Positions 43,540-52,674 of a DNA stretch of 64,000 nt are shown in pieces. The position numbers were made by a program, and so were the translations under genes. Position 1 is the stretch's first letter; the number at the start of each line of letters is the position of its first letter. The notes below the pieces were generated by a model that was not told where the DNA came from, did no database searches, and saw only the letters and a list, made by a program, of their open reading frames with translations. This stretch comes from Mariniflexile litorale (lineage in GTDB: Bacteria; Bacteroidota; Bacteroidia; Flavobacteriales; Flavobacteriaceae), in NCBI RefSeq assembly GCF_031128465.2, contig NZ_CP155618.1:3462501-3526500 (forward strand), written 5' to 3'.

Positions 43540-44985
43540 ATGAAAAAACTAGCACTACACTGGAAAATATTAATTGGTATGACGCTGGGGATTGTATGGG
43601 CGTTACTTTCAAGTTCATTTGGTTGGAGTGCGTTTAATATAAATTGGATTGATCCTTTTGGTGTTATTTTTATAAACCTGCTAAAACTTATAGCGGTACC
43701 CTTAGTATTATTTTCTATTATAGGCGGTGTTGCCAACATTGGAGACCCTAAAAGCTTAGGTAGAATGGGAGGAAAAACATTATTCATTTATTTATTAACA
43801 ACTATAATGGCTATATCTTTAGGATTGCTGCTAGTGAATGTTATAAAACCAGGTAAGATAATAGATGAACAAAGTAGAATTGACAATAGAATTAGTTATG
43901 AAATATGGGCGGCTTCTGAAGGCCATGAGGTTAAAGACGGTATTAATTATTTAAAAGATCCCGAGTTTTTTGAGCGTGCACAAGAAATTTCAAAATTATC
44001 AAAAGCAGAATTAAAAGAAGCTTCTGTTTCTGATAAACTGGAGAAAGCTAGTAAACAACAAACTGTTTCGCCGTTGCAACCATTAGTAGATATGGTGCCC
44101 GATAATTTCTTTGCATCGCTTTCTGATAATGGATTAATGTTGCAGATTATCTTTTTTGCTTTGTTTTTTGGGGTTTGTTTATTATTTATTCCGAATGAAA
44201 AATCACAACCTGTTTTAATTTTGGTGGAGGGTATTAATGAAGTATTTTTAAAAATGGTAGATTTAGTTATGCAAGCTGCCCCATTTTTTGTTTTTGCTTT
44301 ATTAGCAGGTGTGGTGAGTAAAATGGCTGGAGATGATGTGGGTAAAGTTATTGAGATTTTTAAAGGGTTAAGTTGGTATGCGGTAACCGTTTTAATCGGA
44401 CTTTTATTAATGATTTTTGTTGTGTATCCAACCATTTTAAAATTATTTGTAAAGAAAATACCGTATTTAGGTTTTTTTAAAGCCATGGGGCCAGCACAAA
44501 CCTTGGCGTTTTCAACTTCTAGTAGTGCTGCAACACTTCCTGTTACTATGGAATGTGTTGAACAGAATATGGGTGTCGATAAAAAAGTAAGCAGTTTTGT
44601 GTTGCCAATTGGAGCCACTGTTAATATGGATGGTACCAGTTTGTACCAAGCGGTTGCAGTTATCTTTTTAGCCCAAATGCATATGATAGATTTAACTATT
44701 GGTCAGCAATTAACTGTTGTGTTAACGACTACCTTAGCCTCCATCGGTTCTGCAGCTGTACCTAGTGCAGGTTTGGTTATGCTTATTGTGGTATTGAATT
44801 CGGTAGGGTTAAATCCTGTTTGGATTGCCATTATTTTTCCTGTAGATAGAATTTTAGATATGTTTAGAACGGTGGTAAACGTAACAGGTGATGCCACAGT
44901 GTGCTCTATTGTTGCAGACGGAGAAAATATGTTAAATTACCACGACACTAAAAACCCAACAGAAACATTCGATTTAGATTCTTAA
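43540..44985 (+). CDS. Dicarboxylate/amino acid:cation symporter (GltP/DctA family)
   Basis: A secondary transporter of 481 residues that takes up glutamate, aspartate or C4-dicarboxylates with H+ or Na+. Family signatures are STSSSAATLPVTMECVEQNM (hairpin 1 serine-rich motif), LPIGATVNMDGTSLYQAVAV (NMDGT cation motif) and the last helices TLASIGSAAVPSAGLVML (hairpin 2), IIFPVDRILDMFRTVVNVTG with Arg and Asp for substrate binding. It is some 60 residues longer than GltP because of a hydrophilic insert (about residues 115-180, INYLKDPEFFERAQEISKLS) between helices 3 and 4, a variant common in Bacteroidota. The next gene starts 16 bases later. Confidence 0.93.
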   Translation: MKKLALHWKILIGMTLGIVWALLSSSFGWSAFNINWIDPFGVIFINLLKLIAVPLVLFSIIGGVANIGDPKSLGRMGGKTLFIYLLTTIMAISLGLLLVNVIKPGKIIDEQSRIDNRISYEIWAASEGHEVKDGINYLKDPEFFERAQEISKLSKAELKEASVSDKLEKASKQQTVSPLQPLVDMVPDNFFASLSDNGLMLQIIFFALFFGVCLLFIPNEKSQPVLILVEGINEVFLKMVDLVMQAAPFFVFALLAGVVSKMAGDDVGKVIEIFKGLSWYAVTVLIGLLLMIFVVYPTILKLFVKKIPYLGFFKAMGPAQTLAFSTSSSAATLPVTMECVEQNMGVDKKVSSFVLPIGATVNMDGTSLYQAVAVIFLAQMHMIDLTIGQQLTVVLTTTLASIGSAAVPSAGLVMLIVVLNSVGLNPVWIAIIFPVDRILDMFRTVVNVTGDATVCSIVADGENMLNYHDTKNPTETFDLDS

Positions 44986-45001
44986 ACGCGTCCGATTTAT
45001 T

Positions 45002-45823
45002 ATGACTGAAATCACTCTTTCACATCCCGTCGTTTCTGTATCATGGCTTCACGATAATTTAGAAGCCGATAATTTAGTCGTATTAGATGGCACTATTAAT
45101 AAAGTGTTTGACACATCGCAATCTCAAATTCCTAAAACAAGACTATTTGATATAAAAAATAAGTTTAGTAATACTTTAGCGCCATTTCCATCAACTTTTC
45201 CTGCACAAGAACAATTTCAAAAAGAAGCCAGAGCTTTAGGAATTAATAAAGAAAGTGCTATTGTGGTTTATGATGATAAAGGCATTTACTCCAGTGCTCG
45301 TGTTTGGTGGTTATTTAAAGCTTTTGGGTACAATAATGTAGCTGTTTTAGATGGTGGTTTACCTGCGTGGAAAAAAGCTGGTTTTTTAACAGAGTCCATG
45401 AAAGCATACATAGGTAAGTCAGGTAATTTTGAAGCCGTTTTTAAACCCGAGTTAATGAAATTTTTTGAGGATATAAAAATAGCTTCGGAAACGAAGAGTC
45501 ATACTATCATTGATGCACGTTCTGAAGGACGCTTTAAAAGTTTAGAAGCAGAGCCCCGAGTGGGTTTGCGCATGGGAACTATTCCCAATTCAATGAACTT
45601 GCCTTTTGAAGATTTGTTAACAGATAATCAATTGCTGCCAAATGAAATTATTGAAACTAAGTTTAAGAATCTAGCACAAAAAGAAGAGCCTATTATTTTT
45701 TCTTGTGGTTCGGGAATAACAGCATGTGTTTTAGCGTTGGGTGCTACCATATCTGGATATAACAATATTGCAGTTTATGATGGATCTTGGACCGAGTGGG
45801 GGAGTTTGGTTGAAGAAGAATGA
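45002..45823 (+). CDS. Sulfurtransferase with two rhodanese domains (3-mercaptopyruvate/thiosulfate type)
   Basis: A 273-residue protein made of tandem rhodanese domains. The N-terminal domain (ALGINKESAIVVYDDKGIYS, SARVWWLFKAFGYNNVAVLD, GGLPAWKKAG) is inactive because Asp replaces the cysteine. The C-terminal domain has IIDARSEGRF and the active loop CGSGITA with Cys235. The loop CG(S/T)G(V/I)TA is typical of 3-mercaptopyruvate sulfurtransferase. There is no signal peptide. It lies 16 bases after the symporter and is likely cotranscribed, although no functional link is evident. Confidence 0.92.
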   Translation: MTEITLSHPVVSVSWLHDNLEADNLVVLDGTINKVFDTSQSQIPKTRLFDIKNKFSNTLAPFPSTFPAQEQFQKEARALGINKESAIVVYDDKGIYSSARVWWLFKAFGYNNVAVLDGGLPAWKKAGFLTESMKAYIGKSGNFEAVFKPELMKFFEDIKIASETKSHTIIDARSEGRFKSLEAEPRVGLRMGTIPNSMNLPFEDLLTDNQLLPNEIIETKFKNLAQKEEPIIFSCGSGITACVLALGATISGYNNIAVYDGSWTEWGSLVEEE

Positions 45824-45970
45824 GTTGTAGTAAATAAGCTATTGCAAATAAATAGAATTTACCGTTTTCTAATTTAAATCGACTGTTACTAAGTTCACCA
45901 AATTTGTTGGTACGCAATGCAATTTCTTTTTAAGGAGTTTCATTTTTTGTAAGATCTATTTAAATAGCCC

Positions 45971-46882
45971 TCAAATTTTAATATGAGTTGCTTTTCGTTT
46001 GTTCACTTGATTTTTAAAATTAGGAATGTTAAATATAATAACAGAAATTCCAATAAGACTAAAACTTAAGCCCTGTAAAAAGCTTATGTGTTCCTTAAAA
46101 TAGAATACAGCTAGCAAAAAATTAATAATAGGATTTAGGTAAATAAATATCCCTACAACAGAAGAATTGAGTCCTTTTAACGCATAGATATTTAAATACA
46201 TAGGGATGATAGTAAATACAATAGCAATTAACGCAATAATAGCATAAAAGAATGCTGTTTTTTCAGTATTAGATATGTAGTTCGGGGAAAATGGAAGCAA
46301 TAAAATAACAGCCACACCTATTTGAAAGGTTAAAACTAAAAACCTATCCATTTCTTGATTTTTACGTTGCAATACTAAATAAATGGCATAAGTGAAAGCA
46401 ATAATCATACTGTAAAATAAATCCATAAAATTGCCAAGAGAAAGTAGTAAACAACTTATCAAACTTAAAGCAACCGATACCCATTGTATTTTGAAGAGTT
46501 TTTCTTTTAAAATAAGATAGGCTAAAACCATTGTTAAAATGGGGCAAATAAGATAGGCTAATGATGTAGCGCTAACGCTAACGTTATTCATTACATATAT
46601 AAAAATAAACCAATTAAGTGCTAAAAATAATCCGCTTAAAAGGTTAACAATTAATATATTATGTTTGTTTTTTCTTGGAAGTGATTGGAATAGTTTTATG
46701 TTCTTTTTAAGGGCTTTAGGGCGTAAAAACAACAAAGCTAATAGCATAATACATACTGAAATCACTGCGCGGTAAATTAAAATATCAAAAGCAGGAAATG
46801 TGTCTAAGGATTTTAGAACAAGACTAAAAAAGCCCCAAATGGTAAAAGCTGTTATAACTGCTAGGTAATATTTATAACGCAT
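45971..46882 (-). CDS. EamA family permease, RarD-like
   Basis: An inner-membrane transporter of 303 residues with ten helices in two EamA halves: YLAVITAFTIWGFFSLVLKS starts the first, and FYSMIIAFTYAIYLVLQRKN the second. DILIYRAVIS and the paired LAYLILKEKL / LAVFYFKEHI ends are typical; the RarD subgroup is the nearest match. The substrate is unknown. The start is ATG 46882 (MRYKYYLAV), not the TTG at 46906, because the promoter box covers the latter. A basic tail follows the last helix. Confidence 0.88.
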   Translation of the reverse strand: MRYKYYLAVITAFTIWGFFSLVLKSLDTFPAFDILIYRAVISVCIMLLALLFLRPKALKKNIKLFQSLPRKNKHNILIVNLLSGLFLALNWFIFIYVMNNVSVSATSLAYLICPILTMVLAYLILKEKLFKIQWVSVALSLISCLLLSLGNFMDLFYSMIIAFTYAIYLVLQRKNQEMDRFLVLTFQIGVAVILLLPFSPNYISNTEKTAFFYAIIALIAIVFTIIPMYLNIYALKGLNSSVVGIFIYLNPIINFLLAVFYFKEHISFLQGLSFSLIGISVIIFNIPNFKNQVNKRKATHIKI

Positions 46883-46903
46883 TGTATCAATATATTTAAA
46901 CAG

Positions 46904-46932
46904 CAAATGTATTTTAAATAGTTATGCTACAA
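46904..46932 (-). promoter_or_regulatory. Promoter of the EamA permease gene
   Basis: On the minus strand TTG (46932-46930), 18 bases, then TACATTTG (46911-46904). The predicted start near 46899 leaves a leader of about 17 bases to ATG 46882. Confidence 0.75.
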
Positions 46933-46953
46933 GTGTTAAATAACGTTATATTT

Positions 46954-47379
46954 TTAATCTAAAAACTTACTCCTTAATTCAGGTGTAGGTATCCAACAAG
47001 ATTTTTTTTTGCCATACCATTTGTAACGATTTTTTGCAATATAATCGTAAACCCAATTCCGAATAAAAGTAGGGATTATAAAAAACACTGTCAGTAAATT
47101 TTGTGGAAACCCTAAATAGTATGCTATTTTTAATGCAGCTGTAGATTTGTAATCGATGCCTCTTCCCGGCGTATATAACAAAATAGAATCTATTTTAATG
47201 GTGTCTATTTGCTGTTTTTTAATAACCTGTAGACCAGCATCACTTTGTAAAGCAGCAAACATAAAAATATTATTTTGGTCATGTTTTATAACATATTGCA
47301 CCGATGTGTTGCATAGGTTACAAACACCGTCGAATAATATGAGCTTTTTATGATTGGGTAAATCAGTTATATTTGTCAT
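46954..47379 (-). CDS. DCC family thiol-disulfide oxidoreductase (DUF393)
   Basis: A small protein of 141 residues beginning with the DCC signature LILFDGVCNLCNTSVQYVIK, which holds the CxxC pair. FAALQSDAGLQVIKK, a YKSTAALKIAYYLG segment and PTFIRNWVYDYIAKNRYKWY complete the family pattern. Members are predicted thioredoxin-like oxidoreductases of unknown partner. It lies 25 bases after the MutS2 gene start-to-stop boundary on the same strand, probably read through from mutS2. The end WIPTPELRSKFLD is common in this group. Confidence 0.9.
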   Translation of the reverse strand: MTNITDLPNHKKLILFDGVCNLCNTSVQYVIKHDQNNIFMFAALQSDAGLQVIKKQQIDTIKIDSILLYTPGRGIDYKSTAALKIAYYLGFPQNLLTVFFIIPTFIRNWVYDYIAKNRYKWYGKKKSCWIPTPELRSKFLD

Positions 47380-47404
47380 TCCATCTAAGTAAGTAATCCA
47401 TCAT

Positions 47405-49570
47405 TTATTTTTTAGCTTCAACAAGCTCCAATTGGTCAACACTCACATTTGTTGTGAATATACCATAATTAACAACGGCTTTATTTTTTTCAATTTTATC
47501 GATGCTTCCAATAGCACGACCCTCTTGCATACGAACTCTATCACCAATTTTTAAAGACACTTTTGGTTTAGGTGCTTGAATGGCTTTTATTTTAGCTTCT
47601 TTTTTCTTTTCACGAATAACAGTAACTACTTTTTCAGCTTCTTGCTTAACTTGTATTTCTTTTGCTTTTATTACCTTTTTTTCTTTTACAGTTACTTTTT
47701 TTCGTTTAGAATTTTCTATTTGAACTAACTTAAAAAGCTCGTCCATTAAAGGTTTTTTTTGTTTAGTATCGAAAAATTTTTCAGCAATATCATTTACTTT
47801 TTGTCCTAAATAAACGAGGCGCTGGTTGCTATCGTATAGTTCTTGATAGCTTTCTAGTTTCTTTTGAATTTTGGCATTCGTTTCCTCTAGCTTATCAGCT
47901 TCTTTAATCTTTTTCTTTTCGTTTAATTTTAAAGATTCTCCTGTTTTTTCAAGTTTTGAACGTTCCTTTTGAAGTTTGGCAATGGTGGCATCAAAGCGAA
48001 CTTTGCTTCTTTCAATTTTCTTTTTGGCACGATTTATCAATCCGAAAGGAATACCGTTTTTTTGAGCTACTTCAAAAGTAAAACTACTTCCAGCTTGTCC
48101 AATAAGCAGTTTATATAAAGGCTCTAAGGTTTTTTCGTCGAAAAGCATATTGGCATTCAGCATAAAAGGGAGTTCGTTTGCCAGTATTTTTAGGTTAGCG
48201 TAATGTGTGGTAATAATACCAAAGGCTTCCCGATGGTAAAATTCTTCTAAAAAGGTTTCCGCTAGAGCGCCTCCAAGTTCGGGGTCACTTCCTGTTCCAA
48301 ATTCATCAATTAAAAAAAGAGTGTTTTTATTGCATTTCTTTAGAAAATAATTCATTTGTTTCAATCGGTAGCTATAAGTACTTAAGTGGTTTTCAATAGA
48401 TTGATTATCACCAATATCACTCAAAATCCTATCAAATAAACATACTTTGCTACGTTCGTGTACAGGTATAAGCATGCCGCTTTGCAACATCACTTGTAAT
48501 AACCCCACTGTTTTTAAAGTGATGCTTTTTCCTCCCGCATTCGGACCAGAAATAACAATGATGCGGCTGTCTTGTTGTAATTCTATAGTCTGCGGAAACG
48601 TTTTTTCCTTCTTTTTTAAATTGTTTAAATAAAGTAGTGGATGGTAGGCATCTCGTAAGTGCATGCTTCTATCTTCTGAAATCTCAGGAAGAATAGCATT
48701 CATAGAACGTGCATATTTTGCTTTCGCAGAAATGACATCCATGGCGACTAAAAAATCTTGATAATTTTCTAAAAGTGGTAAAAACGGACGTATAAAATTA
48801 GTTAACTCTTTTAAAATACGAACGACTTCTTCATTTTCTTCAAATTCTAAATTATTGAGTTCACGTGAATATTTTAAGGTAGTTTCAGGCTCCATGTATA
48901 CAATGCTGCCCGTTTTACTACTTCCCATAATAGACCCTTTAACTTTTCGACGGTACATGGCTTTTACAGCTAAAACACGTCTGTTGTCCACCACCGATTC
49001 CCGAATATCATCTAAGTATTCAAGGCCATGATACATATTTAAAGCGGAAGTAAAACTTTGATTTATTTGTCCTTTTACTTTATTGATATTTTGCCTTAAA
49101 TCAAAAAGTAATGGAGATGCATTGTCTTTGATGTCTCCAAAACGGTCTACAATAGCATCTACTTTTTCTATAATGATTTTAGTAAGTTCTATGTGAGAAG
49201 CAAATTGGTTTAGACTTGGGTAGTAATCTTCAAACTTTTTTAAAAACTTAACAATTTCATTGGTTGTTAATGAAATAGAAACAATTTTTTTTAGACCATG
49301 AACTTCTAAATAGGTGTTTTCAATGCGTAAAAGCTGGATTTCTTTAGTTATAGTATCAAAACCATGATTAGGGATGTGATTATCGTTATAAAAAGTGGAT
49401 AGATATTCGTTTGTTAATTGTAAATTATTTAGGAGCAATTCTTTGGTGCTAAAAGGCGTTATATCTAAAGCCTTTTCATTTCCTAAAACGGTAATGCAAT
49501 GTTCGCTAACTTGTTTTAAAACTGTAGAAAACTCTAAATCTTGTAATGTTTTTTCGTGAATGTGAATCAT
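47405..49570 (-). CDS. mutS2: MutS2-type ATPase lacking the Smr nuclease domain
   Basis: A 721-residue MutS-homologue of the MutS2 branch, without the mismatch-binding domain. It has the clamp/lever helices (residues 1-300), Walker A SGPNAGGKSITLKTVG, Walker B FLIDEFGTGSDPELGGAL, and ITTHYANLK. A long lysine- and glutamate-rich coiled coil (about 510-660) follows, with a small beta-barrel SLKIGDRVRMQEGRAIGSID at the end. The C-terminal Smr endonuclease domain of about 80 residues found in most MutS2/RqcU proteins is absent, so it may act in recombination control or ribosome rescue without cutting nucleic acid. ATG 49570 is the start: the TTG 33 bases upstream lies inside the promoter box. Confidence 0.9.
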   Translation of the reverse strand: MIHIHEKTLQDLEFSTVLKQVSEHCITVLGNEKALDITPFSTKELLLNNLQLTNEYLSTFYNDNHIPNHGFDTITKEIQLLRIENTYLEVHGLKKIVSISLTTNEIVKFLKKFEDYYPSLNQFASHIELTKIIIEKVDAIVDRFGDIKDNASPLLFDLRQNINKVKGQINQSFTSALNMYHGLEYLDDIRESVVDNRRVLAVKAMYRRKVKGSIMGSSKTGSIVYMEPETTLKYSRELNNLEFEENEEVVRILKELTNFIRPFLPLLENYQDFLVAMDVISAKAKYARSMNAILPEISEDRSMHLRDAYHPLLYLNNLKKKEKTFPQTIELQQDSRIIVISGPNAGGKSITLKTVGLLQVMLQSGMLIPVHERSKVCLFDRILSDIGDNQSIENHLSTYSYRLKQMNYFLKKCNKNTLFLIDEFGTGSDPELGGALAETFLEEFYHREAFGIITTHYANLKILANELPFMLNANMLFDEKTLEPLYKLLIGQAGSSFTFEVAQKNGIPFGLINRAKKKIERSKVRFDATIAKLQKERSKLEKTGESLKLNEKKKIKEADKLEETNAKIQKKLESYQELYDSNQRLVYLGQKVNDIAEKFFDTKQKKPLMDELFKLVQIENSKRKKVTVKEKKVIKAKEIQVKQEAEKVVTVIREKKKEAKIKAIQAPKPKVSLKIGDRVRMQEGRAIGSIDKIEKNKAVVNYGIFTTNVSVDQLELVEAKK

Positions 49571-49600
49571 TCTTATTTTTTGATGCTTTTTAATTGAAAG

Positions 49601-49608
49601 CAAAGTTA
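49601..49608 (-). promoter_or_regulatory. Promoter -7 box of mutS2
   Basis: TAACTTTG on the minus strand, an exact TAnnTTTG match, would start transcription near 49596, 26 bases before the ATG. No TTG at the expected -33 distance, so the match is partial. Confidence 0.5.
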
Positions 49609-49771
49609 AACATTCTGTTTTATTGAATGGAAGTTTTATTGATAAGTAGGTCGTGACCTCTGAATAATGTTAATTAACAGTAAATTGAATTATTTAACAA
49701 TATCATAACATTTTGTAAATTGATTTGTAACTACCTTGTTATCAATATCAATCAAGCTCCGAACAGTATTA

Positions 49772-49802
49772 AACTCAACTAGAAATGGTTGAGTTTTTTT
49801 GT
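49772..49802. terminator. Terminator-like hairpin after miaE
   Basis: AACTCAAC (49772-49779) pairs with GTTGAGTT (49788-49795) around 8 bases, followed on the plus strand by seven T. It lies just after the minus-strand miaE stop, so the hairpin may end that transcript, but the T run is placed for a plus-strand transcript and no plus-strand gene lies upstream. Confidence 0.5.
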
Positions 49803-50384
49803 TTATCCGTGAATGGTTTCATTTTTACCGTAGTTTTTTATTATTTCACTTTCAAATGCTACGAGGTCTTTCCAACGTTTGTCAACATCTATATCTTTAC
49901 CGTATTTTCGGGCGTAGTTTATAAAAAGTGTATAGTGTCCAGCTTCGCTCACCATTAAATCATAATAAAATTTAGAAAGTTCAGGGTCTTTAATTTCTTT
50001 TGATAATAGTTTGAAACGTTCACAACTTCTAGCTTCAATCATAGCAGAGAACAAAAGTCTGTCTACCATACATTGCAAGCGGTTTCCACCTTTATTCATG
50101 AATTTATAAAGTTCGTTTACGTAGCTGTCTTTACGTTCTCTGCCTAATTTATAACCGCGTTTTTTAATAATATTATGTACCATTTGAAAATGTTCTAATT
50201 CTTCTTGAGCGAGTTCTAATAAATCGCTTACCAAATCGGGGTATTCAGAATTGAGAGTAATTATTGAAATAGCATTGGTAGCCGCTTTTTGTTCGCACCA
50301 AGCGTGATCGGTTAGTATTTCTTCAATATTCGATTCTACAATATCTACCCAACGCGGGTCGGTTTCTAACTTTAAATGAAGCAT
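49803..50384 (-). CDS. miaE: tRNA-(ms[2]io[6]A)-hydroxylase
   Basis: MiaE (193 residues) is a diiron mono-oxygenase that hydroxylates the isopentenyl group of ms2i6A37 in tRNA. The ferritin-like four-helix fold shows the iron ligands: Glu in ILTDHAWCEQKA, the EExxH-type AQEELEHFQMVHNI, MIEARSCERFKLL, and SEAGHYTLFINYARKYG. WVDIVESNIEEIL and the GRERKDSYVNELYKF segment also fit. Length is normal. It needs MiaA and MiaB, which are elsewhere. It is 104 bases downstream of recG on the same strand. Confidence 0.94.
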   Translation of the reverse strand: MLHLKLETDPRWVDIVESNIEEILTDHAWCEQKAATNAISIITLNSEYPDLVSDLLELAQEELEHFQMVHNIIKKRGYKLGRERKDSYVNELYKFMNKGGNRLQCMVDRLLFSAMIEARSCERFKLLSKEIKDPELSKFYYDLMVSEAGHYTLFINYARKYGKDIDVDKRWKDLVAFESEIIKNYGKNETIHG

Positions 50385-50488
50385 GTGATAATTAAAAATT
50401 AAGAGTTAAAAATTAAGAATGTTTGCTTAAGTTGTAAATATAAGTATTAATTTAATTTCTCTATTTCTTGTCTTCCATCTTCCGTCCT

Positions 50489-52591
50489 TTAAGAAATATA
50501 ATTCCAAATGTTTTTATACTTACTTAAAGCCCTGTAGGTATCTAAAATAACTTTATTTTCTGGATTGGATAATTTAGGGTCGTCTTTAAGTAGCTTTTTA
50601 GCATAAAACCGGGCACTTTGTAAAATATCTTTATCTTTTATAATGTCGGCAATTTTAAGGTTTAAAATACCACTTTGTTGCGTTCCCATAATATCTCCTG
50701 GGCCACGTAAGCGTAAATCTACCTCGGCAATTTCAAAACCATCGCTAGTTCTTACCATCGTTTCTAAGCGGGTTTTGCTATCGGCACTTAGTTTGTGGCT
50801 TGTCATTAATATACAATAGCTCTGTTCGGCACCACGACCCACACGACCACGGAGTTGATGAAGTTGAGATAAACCAAAACGTTCTGCACTTTCGATAATC
50901 ATTACCGAAGCATTGGGTACATTTACGCCCACTTCAATAACGGTGGTGGCTACCATAATTTGCGTTTCGCCTTTAATGAAACGTTGCATCTCAAAATCTT
51001 TATCGGCAGGTTTCATTTTTCCATGAACAATGGAAATTTGATATTTGGGCATGGGGAAATCGCGTGAAACACTTTCGTAACCATCCATTAAATCTTTATA
51101 ATCCATTTTTTCACTTTCTTGAATGAGTGGATAGACGATGTAAATTTGTCGACCTTTAGCAATTTCATCTCTAATAAATTTAAAAACATTCAATCGGTTT
51201 TTATCATACCTATGAACCGTTTTTATAGGCTTTCTTCCGGCAGGTAATTCATCAATAACCGAGATGTCTAAATCGCCATAAACGGACATCGCCAAGGTAC
51301 GCGGAATAGGGGTGGCCGTCATGACTAAAACATGTGGAGGCGAGGTGTTTTTATGCCATAATTTACTGCGTTGAGCCACCCCAAAACGGTGCTGCTCATC
51401 GATGATAGCGAGACCTAAATTCTTAAATTTGACCTTGTCTTCTAACAAGGCATGGGTGCCGATTAGCAGCTGTAAATCGCCATTTTCTAAAGCAGCATGA
51501 ATTTTTTTTCTTTCTGAAGTAGTGCTTGAACCAGTAAGTATTTTTATGCTGATATTCAAGTTATTACATAGTTCAAGTAAACCGTTATAGTGTTGGACTG
51601 ACAGAATTTCAGTCGGAGCCATTAAGCAAGCTTGAAAACCGTTGTCAAGTGCCATTAACATTGACATGAAGGCTACTATGGTCTTTCCAGAACCCACATC
51701 GCCTTGTAGTAATCGATTCATTTGGGCATTGCTCCCTAAATCGGCTCGAATTTCTTTTAAAACACGTTTCTGTGCATTGGTTAATTCGAAGGGTAAATGG
51801 TTGCTGAAAAAGTTGGTAAAATAATTTCCAACATGTTCAAAAGGAAAGCCTTTTATTTTCGATTTATGAATTAAATTTTTGATGATAAGTTGAAACTGAA
51901 TATAGAAAAGCTCTTCAAATTTCAACCGAAATTGAGCTCTTGCTAAGAGCTCTTGACTCTTTGGAAAATGCACATTAAAAAGCGCATCACTTTTTTTAAT
52001 TAATTTTAATTCTGAGCGCATATTTTCAGAAAGTGTTTCTGTAAATCGGCCTCCCGTTTCTAGAAATAACTCTTGAATAATTTTGATAATAACACGGTTG
52101 GTAAGTCCTTTGTTGGAAAGTTTTTCGGTTGAAGGATATACAGGTTGCATGGCAGATCGTAAGTTTTTTTCATGCTCTTCGTGTAATTCTACCTCGGGGT
52201 GCGGCATATTGAATTTTCCGCCAAATAGATTCGTTTTACCAAAAATCACATAGGTGGTGTTTAGTTTTAAATTATCACGAATCCATTTTTGTCCCCGAAA
52301 CCAAACCAATTCCATGACGCCTGTATCGTCTTGAAAGGTAGCAACCAAACGCTTGCCTCTTTTTTGTTCCACTTCTTTAAAAGCTACTATTTTACCAATA
52401 ACTTGTATATCGGCATTGTTTTGTTGCAGTTGATTAATTTTGTAGTACTGTGTACGGTCTATGTACCTATTAGGAAATAAATTTAATAAATCTTGATAGG
52501 TATGAATACCTAACTCCTTACGTAGCAAATCGGCTCTGTTAGGGCCAACACCTTTTAAGTAATCTATGGGAGTTTGAAGTTTGGTAGTCAT
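50489..52591 (-). CDS. recG: ATP-dependent DNA helicase RecG
   Basis: RecG (700 residues) remodels stalled replication forks and Holliday junctions. It has the N-terminal wedge/OB domain (LKGVGPNRADLLRKELGIHT, LFPNRYIDRT), Walker A LLQGDVGSGKTIVAFMSML, DEQH box IIDEQHRFGVAQR, motif III MTATPIPRTLAM, motif V ATTVIEVGVNVPNA and motif VI QLHQLRGRVGRGAEQSYCIL, plus the TRG motif region GFEIAEVDLRLRGPGDIMG that couples ATP use to translocation. All are intact. It is read away from the M1 peptidase gene across an 83-base gap. Confidence 0.97.
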   Translation of the reverse strand: MTTKLQTPIDYLKGVGPNRADLLRKELGIHTYQDLLNLFPNRYIDRTQYYKINQLQQNNADIQVIGKIVAFKEVEQKRGKRLVATFQDDTGVMELVWFRGQKWIRDNLKLNTTYVIFGKTNLFGGKFNMPHPEVELHEEHEKNLRSAMQPVYPSTEKLSNKGLTNRVIIKIIQELFLETGGRFTETLSENMRSELKLIKKSDALFNVHFPKSQELLARAQFRLKFEELFYIQFQLIIKNLIHKSKIKGFPFEHVGNYFTNFFSNHLPFELTNAQKRVLKEIRADLGSNAQMNRLLQGDVGSGKTIVAFMSMLMALDNGFQACLMAPTEILSVQHYNGLLELCNNLNISIKILTGSSTTSERKKIHAALENGDLQLLIGTHALLEDKVKFKNLGLAIIDEQHRFGVAQRSKLWHKNTSPPHVLVMTATPIPRTLAMSVYGDLDISVIDELPAGRKPIKTVHRYDKNRLNVFKFIRDEIAKGRQIYIVYPLIQESEKMDYKDLMDGYESVSRDFPMPKYQISIVHGKMKPADKDFEMQRFIKGETQIMVATTVIEVGVNVPNASVMIIESAERFGLSQLHQLRGRVGRGAEQSYCILMTSHKLSADSKTRLETMVRTSDGFEIAEVDLRLRGPGDIMGTQQSGILNLKIADIIKDKDILQSARFYAKKLLKDDPKLSNPENKVILDTYRALSKYKNIWNYIS

Positions 52592-52674
52592 AGAAGACGA
52601 ATTTAAGGCATTTCATCCAATTCAAAAAATAGAAAATTTATGTATTTTGGCTTAATGCTTGATATCTTTACAAC

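Noticed and set aside
43947-44618. 223-codon minus-strand frame inside the symporter gene
   Set aside because: It is antisense to the conserved SSSAATLP and NMDGT motifs; rich in Thr, Asn and Lys as expected from a shadow.
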